From: Muribaculaceae bacterium
GTDB taxonomy: Bacteria > Bacteroidota > Bacteroidia > Bacteroidales > Muribaculaceae
Length of the DNA stretch: 13,400 nt
NCBI GenBank assembly: GCA_020026215.1
Contig: JAHHQT010000051.1
Span: 1-13,400, forward strand
Direction of reading: 5' to 3'
The notes under the pieces are model-generated. The model was not told the DNA's origin and did no database searches. It was given only the letters and a program-made list of their open reading frames with translations. Position 1 is the first letter of the stretch, and every line of letters begins with the position of its first letter. Positions 1 through 6,610 of the stretch are shown piece by piece. The position numbers and the translations under genes were made by a program.

Positions 1-1465
1 TCAAGTTGCTGTACGAGGTCTTTACATCTTGTGCGATATTGACAGTGATTTGCATTTCACCTTTTTTGCCTTCTTTTTCTGCTATGATTTTACCAATGCC
101 ACCTTTTGAACTGGAATGGAAGATTCCTTCGGCATCTACAAAACCTAATTCTGATGGTACTACAGTATAAGAACAGTCTTTAACATTTTCTTCAATAATG
201 TCACCATATTGGTTGTATGAAATTACAGAAAGAGGAGTTAATGAAATGGTAGAAGGGGAGATGTAGGGCTTGGTGAATGACAAATGGTCAATTTCTTTGC
301 TTTCAGGTGCTAAAGAAACTGCAATCATGGCATCTTGTACAGGACGGACAGAGCCTCTGCCCGGTAAGTTCAACATCTTTTCATTGACTGCAATTGCAGC
401 TGAACCTCCACTATCGAAATTGACAATATCCCATGCTCCGCGTTCCAACATCCAATTGGCCATTTCAACACAGTTGATAGGGGTGCTTTGTGCCGACATT
501 TCGTTTAAGCAGATGTATAGGCGAGTCTTGTCTTTTGAGATACCTGCCATAACATGGGAAGAATTTTCGAATTCACGTCCATTCTCAAAATTATTGTATT
601 CTCCTTCGTGAAGTACTCTGTCATGGGTAATGCTTGGGTATCCGTGAAATCCTTGTACTATGTTTTGAGGGATGTTTCCCCAAGCAGAAGCTTCAAACTT
701 TTGGCTGATTTCTAATTTTTCACCTACTTTAATGTGACCGTCGAGGGCATTAAGTTTTGTTTCTCGTAGGAAGATAACGCATTTCGTCGCGGATGTTTGT
801 AGGGGCTGGTCTGAAATCTCTAAAATCTCGCAAGGAATATTTGGACCGTTTACTACCCATTTTGCGAGAGGTTTAACTTTGATATATTTTCCAGCAGCAG
901 TGAGTTGCAATCCGTTCAAATGATTGAAGAAAATGCAACTTCCATTCAAATAAACAGCACTTGAATTAAACATGTCAATATCTACAACCGTTTTATCAGC
1001 TGTGATGACTTGCCCTTTAAAATTTGGTGCGAAAATTTCTGCTTTTTTATCTTTTGTGATGGCTAGAATAGAACGTCCCCAAGGGGTGTATCCAACTTGA
1101 CCGTCTGAAATGTTGATACCAATACAAGTTCCTGCTTCATAATTGAAGAAGTCGTGGTTCCATGCTACCTTTACTTGATGTCCTGGTCGAGAGTTGCCTT
1201 TATAGTGTTCGGCAATATCCCAACGAAGTGGATCGGGCACTTGATTGCGGCTAAATACTTCTTCTACTTGGTTGTGTGGGTTGGTAAGATCTATGGTTGT
1301 GTACCAGATAATTAATGGTTTGTTATGGTATATAATTTTGGTGTATTCTATACCTGGGCCTACATTATAACAGGCAATGGTGTCTGCTGGTCCCCATTCC
1401 GAATTAGCTTTTCCAAGAAATGGGGTACATAAGGTTAACAATAGCAATAGTTTGAGAATTTTCAT
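1..1465 (-). CDS. Secreted phosphodiester glycosidase (NAGPA/DUF2233-like) with C-terminal Ig-like domain, partial
   Basis: The frame is open from the ATG at 1463-1465 to the left edge, giving 488 residues with no stop, so the C-terminus is missing. Residues 1-20 are a signal peptide: K2 and K5, a run of leucines, then a likely cleavage after GKA. The core resembles the phosphodiester glycosidase family (NAGPA, PF09992). It has an early NHDFF segment near residue 103 followed by a GINISDGQ strand, the HVMAGISKD strand near 304, NFDSGGSAA at 349-357 (the family's N-x-D-G-G-G-S turn, with Ser in place of the first Gly), and RGSVRPVQDAMI near 370. From about residue 400 an Ig-like (Big2-type) beta domain begins, with an NQYGDII strand and an EGIFHSSSKG turn. 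Members cleave sugar-1-phosphodiester linkages, and the human enzyme uncovers mannose-6-phosphate. The bacterial substrate cannot be told from sequence. The protein is probably exported to the periplasm or surface. Family assignment is fairly sure; activity is inferred. Confidence 0.8.
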   Translation of the reverse strand, partial: MKILKLLLLLTLCTPFLGKANSEWGPADTIACYNVGPGIEYTKIIYHNKPLIIWYTTIDLTNPHNQVEEVFSRNQVPDPLRWDIAEHYKGNSRPGHQVKVAWNHDFFNYEAGTCIGINISDGQVGYTPWGRSILAITKDKKAEIFAPNFKGQVITADKTVVDIDMFNSSAVYLNGSCIFFNHLNGLQLTAAGKYIKVKPLAKWVVNGPNIPCEILEISDQPLQTSATKCVIFLRETKLNALDGHIKVGEKLEISQKFEASAWGNIPQNIVQGFHGYPSITHDRVLHEGEYNNFENGREFENSSHVMAGISKDKTRLYICLNEMSAQSTPINCVEMANWMLERGAWDIVNFDSGGSAAIAVNEKMLNLPGRGSVRPVQDAMIAVSLAPESKEIDHLSFTKPYISPSTISLTPLSVISYNQYGDIIEENVKDCSYTVVPSELGFVDAEGIFHSSSKGGIGKIIAEKEGKKGEMQITVNIAQDVKTSYSNL

Positions 1466-1499
1466 ATTTAATGGTTTTATGTTGTTTTCAAGTACAATA

Positions 1500-1531
1500 C
1501 AAAGGTAAAAAATAATTGGTTATGAATTGAA
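1500..1531 (-). promoter_or_regulatory. Candidate Bacteroidota promoter for the glycosidase gene
   Basis: The minus strand reads TACCTTTG at 1507-1500, an exact match to the TAnnTTTG -7 box, and lies 34 bp before the ATG. The -33 element is weak: TTCA at 1531-1528 with a 20-bp spacer. The box overlaps the T tract of the galE terminator, and the -33 region falls in its loop. Confidence 0.45.
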
Positions 1532-1548
1532 CATTCATAACCAATTAT
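1507..1548 (-). terminator. Rho-independent terminator of galE
   Basis: A perfect inverted repeat has 16-base arms at 1512-1527 and 1533-1548 and a 5-base loop (tgaac at 1528-1532). It starts 22 bases past the galE stop. On the minus strand it is followed by six T residues (1512-1507). The stem is AT-rich but long and unbroken, so termination is likely. Confidence 0.75.
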
Positions 1549-1569
1549 AAAGAGCTTGATATGTTGTTG

Positions 1570-2604
1570 TTACATAATGCCGCGTTCACGCAATTTCAAT
1601 TGCCATTTCCATGCTGAAATCATGGTGTCGCTCAATGGAATTTCTGCTTTCCATCCCAATACGTTATTGGCTTTTTGGGGATTTGCCCAAACTTTCTCAA
1701 TATCACCGGCACGGCGACCGACAATTTTGTGAGGAACTTTAACGCCTGTTGCTGATTCAAAAGTATTGATAAGTTCCAATACTGAAACACCTTTACCTGT
1801 TCCTAAGTTGAAGATTTCGACCTTTCTTTCAGATTTGTTTTCAAGCATTCTTTGAACTGCAATAACGTGTGCTTTTGCCAAGTCAACAACGTTGATGAAG
1901 TCGCGGATACATGAACCGTCCGGTGTGTCATAATCATTACCGAATACACTTAATTCTTTTCTGACCCCAATAGCTGTCTGTGTCAAATATGGAATCAAGT
2001 TTTGAGGAACGCCATTTGGCAATTCTCCAATTTCAGCACTCGGGTGTGCTCCAACTGGATTGAAATAACGGAGAATAATACTTTTAAGACCTTCTTTTGA
2101 ATTTAAATAGTCAGTGATGATTTCTTCACTGATTTGTTTCGTGTTTCCATAAGGAGAAGTTGCTTTCTTGATAGGAGCAGATTCATCTACCGGGTTGACG
2201 TCCGGTTCTCCATAAACTGTGCAAGAAGAAGAGAATACAATTCCTTCAATTCCAAATTCAGGCATAATTTCCAACAAATTGATTAAAGTCATCAAGTTGT
2301 TGCGATAATATAGCAATGGAATTTGAAGAGATTCTCCAACGGCTTTGCTGGCTGCAAAGTTGATGATACCTTTGATCCCAGGATAATCTTTGCAAAGTTG
2401 GCGAAGACTCTCAATGTTGGTACAATCAGCTTCAACAAAATCAGGGCGGATGCCTGAAATCTTTTCAATGCCGTCAAGGACATCTTTATTACTGTTAGAA
2501 AGATTGTCAATGATAACTACTTCGTAACCTGCATTCTGAAGTTCAACAACTGTGTGTGAACCAATGTATCCAGTTCCTCCGGTAACTAAAATTCTTTGTT
2601 TCAT
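1570..2604 (-). CDS. galE: UDP-glucose 4-epimerase
   Basis: This 344-residue protein interconverts UDP-glucose and UDP-galactose in the cytoplasm (Leloir pathway and precursor supply for surface glycans). The NAD-binding GGTGYIGSH motif is at residues 9-17 and an acidic D33 ends the second Rossmann strand. The catalytic set of the extended short-chain dehydrogenase family is complete: S127 in FSSSCTVYG and Y152-x3-K156 in SPYGNTK. The Ser-to-Tyr spacing of 25 matches E. coli GalE (S124/Y149). ILRYFNPVGAHPS and the C-terminal GRRAGDIEKVWANPQKA segment are also GalE hallmarks, and the length is normal for the family. It follows the nucleotidyltransferase gene after 9 bp, so the two are probably cotranscribed. 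The ATG at 2602-2604 places the Rossmann motif directly at the N-terminus. Substrate range (UDP-Glc alone, or UDP-GlcNAc as well) cannot be fixed here. Confidence 0.95.
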   Translation of the reverse strand: MKQRILVTGGTGYIGSHTVVELQNAGYEVVIIDNLSNSNKDVLDGIEKISGIRPDFVEADCTNIESLRQLCKDYPGIKGIINFAASKAVGESLQIPLLYYRNNLMTLINLLEIMPEFGIEGIVFSSSCTVYGEPDVNPVDESAPIKKATSPYGNTKQISEEIITDYLNSKEGLKSIILRYFNPVGAHPSAEIGELPNGVPQNLIPYLTQTAIGVRKELSVFGNDYDTPDGSCIRDFINVVDLAKAHVIAVQRMLENKSERKVEIFNLGTGKGVSVLELINTFESATGVKVPHKIVGRRAGDIEKVWANPQKANNVLGWKAEIPLSDTMISAWKWQLKLRERGIM

Positions 2605-2613
2605 AGCCTTGAT

Positions 2614-3522
2614 TTATTGGATTGATTCAGGATATGTTCCTTCTTCAATTAATCGCTTAATATTATTGACAACATTTTCTCTGTCTTGAGAATAAGTTAC
2701 ACCAAACCATGATGATTGAGTTTCGTGTACTTTTACTGTTGCTGTCTTATTATTTATTAGTTTGTTGACCATTGAAGGAATGTAGAATTCCCCTTTCAAT
2801 GAGTCTTTATTATTTGTAAGGAATTCAATGAATTCTTTTTCTGAATAATCAAAATAGTCAGGAGTAAAGCCCCACATGTTCATTGAAACGACAGTGTATT
2901 CGTCAATTTCTCCTGTTTTTCCATCTGGATTTTCAAAGCGGACAACGTTATTTACGCGTTGAATACCGTGATGTTCTTCGACAGATGTAAGTAGGTGGTG
3001 TTCATCAGTTGTGCATACACCACGAGAAACAGTACCTCCTTCTGACAAAGTATTTCCTACATGGAAGCCAACCATACAATAGTTGTTTTTTGTTCCAATC
3101 ATGTCATAAAGCGCTTTTGAAAGTACTTTAAAGCTATCATAACCGTAAAAGTCATCAGCGTTGATTACAGCAAAAGGTTCCTTAATTGCATCTTTGGCCA
3201 TTAATACAGCGTGATTAGTACCCCAAGGTTTTACACGTTCTGGATTCGCGGTGAATCCTGCCGGAAGTTTGTCGATTTGTTGGAATACGACTTCTGTTTT
3301 AATTTTGTTTTCGTATTTAGATAGGATTAATTTTCTGAAATCGTCTTCGAAATCACGACGAATGACGAATACAATCTTACCAAAACCACAACGAATTGCA
3401 TCAAAGACAGAATAGTCCATAATTGTTTCCCCATTAGGCCCAATGCCATCTAATTGTTTCAAGCCTCCGTAACGGCTTCCCATACCTGCCGCTAAGATGA
3501 GTAATGTTGGTTTAATTTCCAT
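2614..3522 (-). CDS. Sugar-phosphate nucleotidyltransferase (GalU/RmlA-like fold)
   Basis: This 302-residue cytosolic enzyme belongs to the NTP_transferase family, which joins a nucleoside triphosphate and a sugar 1-phosphate to give NDP-sugar plus pyrophosphate. The signature LAAGMGSRYGGLKQ is at residues 10-23, where R17 and K22 are the expected phosphate and pyrophosphate contacts. PWGTNHA (99-105) shapes the sugar and nucleotide pocket. NADDFYG (121-127) carries the Mg-binding aspartates. The GGLKQLDGIGPNGE form is typical of a Bacteroidota subgroup usually annotated only as nucleotidyltransferase. Because the next gene is galE, UDP-glucose or UDP-galactose synthesis is a reasonable guess, but the nucleotide and sugar are not proven by sequence. 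It is the first gene of a two-gene unit with a -7 box 22 bp upstream of its ATG. Confidence 0.85.
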   Translation of the reverse strand: MEIKPTLLILAAGMGSRYGGLKQLDGIGPNGETIMDYSVFDAIRCGFGKIVFVIRRDFEDDFRKLILSKYENKIKTEVVFQQIDKLPAGFTANPERVKPWGTNHAVLMAKDAIKEPFAVINADDFYGYDSFKVLSKALYDMIGTKNNYCMVGFHVGNTLSEGGTVSRGVCTTDEHHLLTSVEEHHGIQRVNNVVRFENPDGKTGEIDEYTVVSMNMWGFTPDYFDYSEKEFIEFLTNNKDSLKGEFYIPSMVNKLINNKTATVKVHETQSSWFGVTYSQDRENVVNNIKRLIEEGTYPESIQ

Positions 3523-3544
3523 TTTTTATAACACTTAATTTTTG

Positions 3545-3552
3545 CAAATATA
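3545..3552 (-). promoter_or_regulatory. Candidate -7 promoter box for the nucleotidyltransferase-galE unit
   Basis: The minus strand reads TATATTTG, an exact TAnnTTTG match, 22 bp before the ATG at 3522, so the leader would be short. No clear TTTG -33 box lies at the right spacing; the region around 3572-3576 is only T-rich. Confidence 0.45.
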
Positions 3553-3611
3553 CGATATTTATTTTAATTTTAGAATTTATTAAGGATAAACATTTAGTTA
3601 ATGTGAATTGG

Positions 3612-3637
3612 GGAATTATTCCACACTTTTGTGGAAT
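3612..3637. repeat. Nested inverted repeat of GGAAT/ATTCC in a divergent intergenic region
   Basis: ATTCCACA (3618-3625) and TGTGGAAT (3630-3637) form a perfect 8-base inverted repeat with a 4-base loop. The left arm also forms GGAAT-T-ATTCC with 3612-3616, giving three alternating copies of GGAAT. No T tract follows, so a terminator is unlikely. It lies 95 bp upstream of one gene and 145 bp upstream of the lipoprotein gene. It could be an operator, but AT-rich DNA also gives such repeats by chance. Confidence 0.35.
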
Positions 3638-3694
3638 TGTTCATCAAATTTTTAAAAAGCCTAAATGTTGTACAATTTATATAAATTATTGAAT

Positions 3695-3725
3695 TTTAAT
3701 GAAATAAACAATAATTATGACTTTG
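3695..3725 (+). promoter_or_regulatory. Weak candidate promoter for the lipoprotein gene
   Basis: TGACTTTG at 3718-3725 differs from TAnnTTTG at one position. It is preceded, after a 19-bp spacer, by TTTA at 3695-3698. The implied leader is about 50 bases. This is the best match in the 260-bp gap, but it is weak. Confidence 0.3.
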
Positions 3726-3782
3726 GCACGTTTATTGAATTATCTAAAATTAGAAAGTGATAACAATTAAAATATTAAAAAG

Positions 3783-4640
3783 ATGAAAAAGTTATTTTTA
3801 ATCGCAAGTATTGGTGCAGTAGCTTTGACTGCATGTAATGGTGGTAAATTGGATAAAGCTAATGAGATTATTGCACAAGATTCCATCGAAATCGAATCTT
3901 TGAGTGGTCAAAAAGATAGTTTGATGAATTTGCTAGGTGAAATCAATGGTAATTTACTTGAGATTAACCAAATGGAAAATATTGTAACTTCAAAGGATTT
4001 TAGTGGCGAAACACCGGAACGTAAGAAGGAAATTCTAAATAATCTTGAGTCAATCAAGCATGAATTGGCAATCCGTCGCCAAAAATTGGATGAACTTGAA
4101 GCTAAATTGAAAAAATCAAATGGTTATACTGCTGGTTTGAAGAAGACTATCGAATCTCAGAAAGAATTAATCGCTGGACAATCTGCTAAAATCCAAGATT
4201 TGGAAGGTGAATTGGCTAAAGCTAACATCAAGATTGAAGGTCTTTCAACACAAGTTGACTCATTGAATGTAGCAGTTGAAACCGTTTCTTCTGAAAGAGA
4301 AGCTGCAATCAAGAAGTCTGAAGATTTGACAAACGAATTGAACACTTGCTACTATATTATTGCTGACAACAAGTCGTTGAAAGAAGCAAAAGTTCTTGAA
4401 AAGAAATTTTTGGGTAAAACTAAAGTGATGGAAGGTGACTATGACCGTTCTGCATTCATCAAAGCCGACAAACGTCAATTGACTAAAATCTCGACTAACA
4501 GTAAAGAGGCTAAAATCGTAAGCAAGCAACCAGTTAACTCTTATGTTATTGAAGACGAAGGTGGTGTTAAGGTCATTAGGATTACAAACCCAACATTGTT
4601 CTGGGAAAAATCAGATTTCTTAGTAGTTGAAATTAAATAA
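3783..4640 (+). CDS. Coiled-coil lipoprotein, possibly a Cbp1-like collagen-binding adhesin
   Basis: This 285-residue protein has a lipoprotein signal: K2-K3, a hydrophobic stretch, then the lipobox LTAC with the lipidated cysteine at C18. Residues about 24-190 are rich in Glu, Lys, Gln and Leu with heptad-like spacing and almost no proline, so they should form a long coiled coil. Residues about 190-285 look like a small globular beta-rich tail ending in WEKSDFLVVEIK. Three sites fit the Bacteroidota O-glycosylation motif D-S/T-hydrophobic: DSI at 33-35, DSL at 45-47 and DSL at 159-161. The architecture recalls Bacteroides fragilis Cbp1, an adhesin glycoprotein, but this is from memory of general form and not an alignment. 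No Lys-Asp/Glu-rich surface export signal follows C18, so surface exposure is unproven. It stands alone between its own promoter region and a terminator. Confidence 0.75.
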   Translation: MKKLFLIASIGAVALTACNGGKLDKANEIIAQDSIEIESLSGQKDSLMNLLGEINGNLLEINQMENIVTSKDFSGETPERKKEILNNLESIKHELAIRRQKLDELEAKLKKSNGYTAGLKKTIESQKELIAGQSAKIQDLEGELAKANIKIEGLSTQVDSLNVAVETVSSEREAAIKKSEDLTNELNTCYYIIADNKSLKEAKVLEKKFLGKTKVMEGDYDRSAFIKADKRQLTKISTNSKEAKIVSKQPVNSYVIEDEGGVKVIRITNPTLFWEKSDFLVVEIK

Positions 4641-4662
4641 TGTTTGTTTCTTTATAAATGAG

Positions 4663-4696
4663 AAAACTCTCGGGGATTTACCTCGAGAGTTTTTTT
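4663..4696. terminator. Bidirectional terminator between convergent genes
   Basis: The stem pairs 4663-4675 with 4681-4693 (one G-U pair) around the loop ATTTA. On the plus strand it runs into seven T residues (4690-4696) and ends the lipoprotein transcript. On the minus strand it lies directly against the permease stop codon (4695-4697), and the A tract at 4663-4666 gives a shorter T run for that direction. Confidence 0.85.
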
Positions 4697-5930
4697 ATTC
4701 GAATTTGGAAGTTCTTGCCGGATTAATTGATGTAACTATGTAAGATGGTCCAATTAGAGCGAGAAGAGATATAATCAATATTCCAATGTTTAAATAGATT
4801 AGTCCAGAATTAATTTCGATTGGAACATAGTTCATGTAGTATTTGTCAGCTGACAACTCAATAACATGAAAGTATTTTTGAATTAGAATTAATGAAAATC
4901 CGATAATGTTTCCTAAAAGCATGGCTTTTAAAATGAGTTTCTGAATCATATAGATAAATATCATTCGGATACTCTTGTTGGTTGCACCTAATGATTTCAA
5001 TATTCCAATCATATTAATTCTATTCAATACAATGATCAGTAATCCTGCAATCAATGAAAAACAAGAAACTAGAATCATTAGAACAAGAATAACAACAATA
5101 TTAGTATCAAGCAATTCCAACCAAGCAAAATAGGTGGAATTAGTTTCGGTGACGGTCCGAATTTGGTAGATGTCAGTTGAGCCTGTTTCGTATATATGTT
5201 GATAAATATTATCTACGACTGAGGCTTTTACACTGTCAATCATTTCAAAATCCTTGCATTTAATTTCAATGGCTGACCCTGTATTTTTGCTCCATGGGTT
5301 AATGGATTGAATGGTGGATAAATTGCCAATTATGTAATGATTGTCAAAATCTTCAAAATGAGTATTGTATATTCCTCCAATAGTCAGTTTCCTTTGTTTG
5401 ATTAACTGGTCAACGATGAAAAATACATTGATGCGTTCGCCAACTTTTAAGTTCAGTTTGTTCGCAATTTTTTCTGAGATAATGATATTGTTAGAATTGG
5501 TGTCAATTTTTCCATCCACTAAATTCTGCTCCAAGAATTGGGTGGAATAATCATTCGTAATACCTTTGAAAACCAATCCATTAAAATCCGTTTTGGTTTT
5601 AAGGATACAAACAGATTCTCCTGTTAAAGATACTTGTTCAATGTTCGGATTGTCAAGCCTTGTAAAGGGGGCTTTTTTACTTATTGAATCACAAGGATGG
5701 TTATTTTCATCATAATTTCCACTTTTAATCTCAATGTGCGGTTGGATATTGGCTATTTTGTCAATAATAGTGCTCTTGAATCCTGCGATAATGGAAATAG
5801 AGGCAATCATAATGACAATAGCCAATACAATCCCAATCAATGCGAAATTGAGGGTGACGGATGATGATTTATTGGAGTCATCATTGTTGTACAATTGGAG
5901 ACGTTTGGCTATAAATAGTTCAAATTTCAT
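4695..5930 (-). CDS. LolC/LolE-type ABC transporter permease (FtsX-like)
   Basis: This 411-residue inner-membrane protein has the LolC/E and MacB topology. TM1 is at about residues 28-50, a large periplasmic domain at about 52-272 (MacB-PCD type), and three further membrane helices at about 276-303, 329-352 and 377-402 form the FtsX domain. The cytoplasmic coupling segment MIGILKSLGATNKSIR (307-322) and the C-terminal SINPARTSKFE are family hallmarks. Proteins of this type work with a LolD-like ATPase to extract lipoproteins from the inner membrane and pass them to a carrier. No ATPase gene is next to it, so the ATPase must be encoded elsewhere, as is common in Bacteroidota. The gene has the best promoter in the window. 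A role in lipoprotein release is inferred; other substrates are possible. Confidence 0.8.
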   Translation of the reverse strand: MKFELFIAKRLQLYNNDDSNKSSSVTLNFALIGIVLAIVIMIASISIIAGFKSTIIDKIANIQPHIEIKSGNYDENNHPCDSISKKAPFTRLDNPNIEQVSLTGESVCILKTKTDFNGLVFKGITNDYSTQFLEQNLVDGKIDTNSNNIIISEKIANKLNLKVGERINVFFIVDQLIKQRKLTIGGIYNTHFEDFDNHYIIGNLSTIQSINPWSKNTGSAIEIKCKDFEMIDSVKASVVDNIYQHIYETGSTDIYQIRTVTETNSTYFAWLELLDTNIVVILVLMILVSCFSLIAGLLIIVLNRINMIGILKSLGATNKSIRMIFIYMIQKLILKAMLLGNIIGFSLILIQKYFHVIELSADKYYMNYVPIEINSGLIYLNIGILIISLLALIGPSYIVTSINPARTSKFE

Positions 5931-5960
5931 TGCTTATAATTGAGTTATGTGATTCTTTTG

Positions 5961-5991
5961 CAAATGTAAATTTTTTTATGCGATATTCAAA
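5961..5991 (-). promoter_or_regulatory. Consensus Bacteroidota promoter for the ABC permease
   Basis: The minus strand carries TTTG (5991-5988), a 19-bp spacer, then TACATTTG (5968-5961). Both boxes match the TTTG-N19-TAnnTTTG consensus exactly, 30 bp before the ATG at 5930. Confidence 0.75.
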
Positions 5992-5998
5992 CTGTCAT

Positions 5999-6029
5999 TT
6001 TAACTTATGAATACTAAATATTATCTTTG
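5999..6029 (+). promoter_or_regulatory. Bacteroidota promoter for the Yip1-like gene and smpB
   Basis: TATCTTTG at 6022-6029 is an exact -7 box. A TTTA -33 element (one mismatch) sits at 5999-6002 with a 19-bp spacer. The ATG follows 35 bp after the -7 box. The -33 element is only 7 bp from that of the divergent permease promoter. Confidence 0.6.
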
Positions 6030-6064
6030 TAAAGAAAATGATAAGATATTCAAATTTTGTGTAA

Positions 6065-6610
6065 ATGAAAAGACTGATAAATGTATTTAAACTAATTGTC
6101 TATCCAGGAAGTACATGGATTTCAATATTTCAAACATCATCACATCAGATGTTGGAAAGAGCATTGTTCTATCCAATGATTGCAATTTATGCTGTCTCTT
6201 TCTTCTTGCGTTTGGTCTATGACCCGACTTTGGATTTTTCTGAAGTATTGACAGATGCTATTATTGGTTTTGTGGCTTACTTCATCGGTTATCTGATTGT
6301 GGCACAAATTTTGAATATTGTTATACCAAAATTGCAGGAAGCAGGAAAATCTTCTTCGGAAGGTAAGATTCGTACATTTGTCATCTATTCAATGTCTATT
6401 TTATTGATGATTGATATTTTGCAGAACCTTTTGCCATCGAATTTGATTTTGTTGACTATCCTACAATTTTATTTGGTCTATGTTATTGATAAGGCTAAAG
6501 CCCAATTCCATTTGAATGAGGACAAGACTTTAGTTTTCTTGGTCGTTTCATTTGGTCTTATCTTTATCGTACCGATTTTGATTAGAAACTTCTTTGATAT
6601 GTTTTTATAA
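6065..6610 (+). CDS. Yip1-like five-helix membrane protein
   Basis: This 181-residue protein is largely hydrophobic, with predicted membrane helices near residues 33-52, 61-88, 104-120, 124-142 and 154-174. A short amphipathic N-terminus (KRLINVFKLIVYPGSTW) precedes a loop that ends LERALFYPMIAI. This order, with a Pro-containing start to the first helix and a cytosolic loop (IPKLQEAGKSSSEGKI) between helices 2 and 3, matches the Yip1 domain family found widely in Bacteroidota. No catalytic residues are visible and the molecular role is unknown. Its stop codon overlaps the smpB start (TAATG, sharing base 6610), so the two should be translationally coupled. The ATG at 6065 is preceded by a good promoter. 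The family assignment is from topology and general sequence feel, so moderate. Confidence 0.65.
   Translation: MKRLINVFKLIVYPGSTWISIFQTSSHQMLERALFYPMIAIYAVSFFLRLVYDPTLDFSEVLTDAIIGFVAYFIGYLIVAQILNIVIPKLQEAGKSSSEGKIRTFVIYSMSILLMIDILQNLLPSNLILLTILQFYLVYVIDKAKAQFHLNEDKTLVFLVVSFGLIFIVPILIRNFFDMFL

Noticed and set aside
270..611. Open frame on the plus strand of 113 codons
   Set aside because: It lies antisense to the glycosidase gene, whose motifs and signal peptide are clear, and has no family features or promoter.
1512..1548. 16-bp inverted repeat considered as a mobile element end
   Set aside because: Its arms are 5 bases apart, it follows a gene end and it leads into a T tract, which fits a terminator; no transposase or target duplication is nearby.
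3674..3687. Perfect 14-base palindrome AATTTATATAAATT
   Set aside because: It is made only of A and T in an AT-rich gap, so chance is the simplest explanation.
3757..3770. GTGATAACAATT resembling part of a lac operator
   Set aside because: Only a half-site match in AT-rich DNA, and no LacI-type gene or sugar operon is present.
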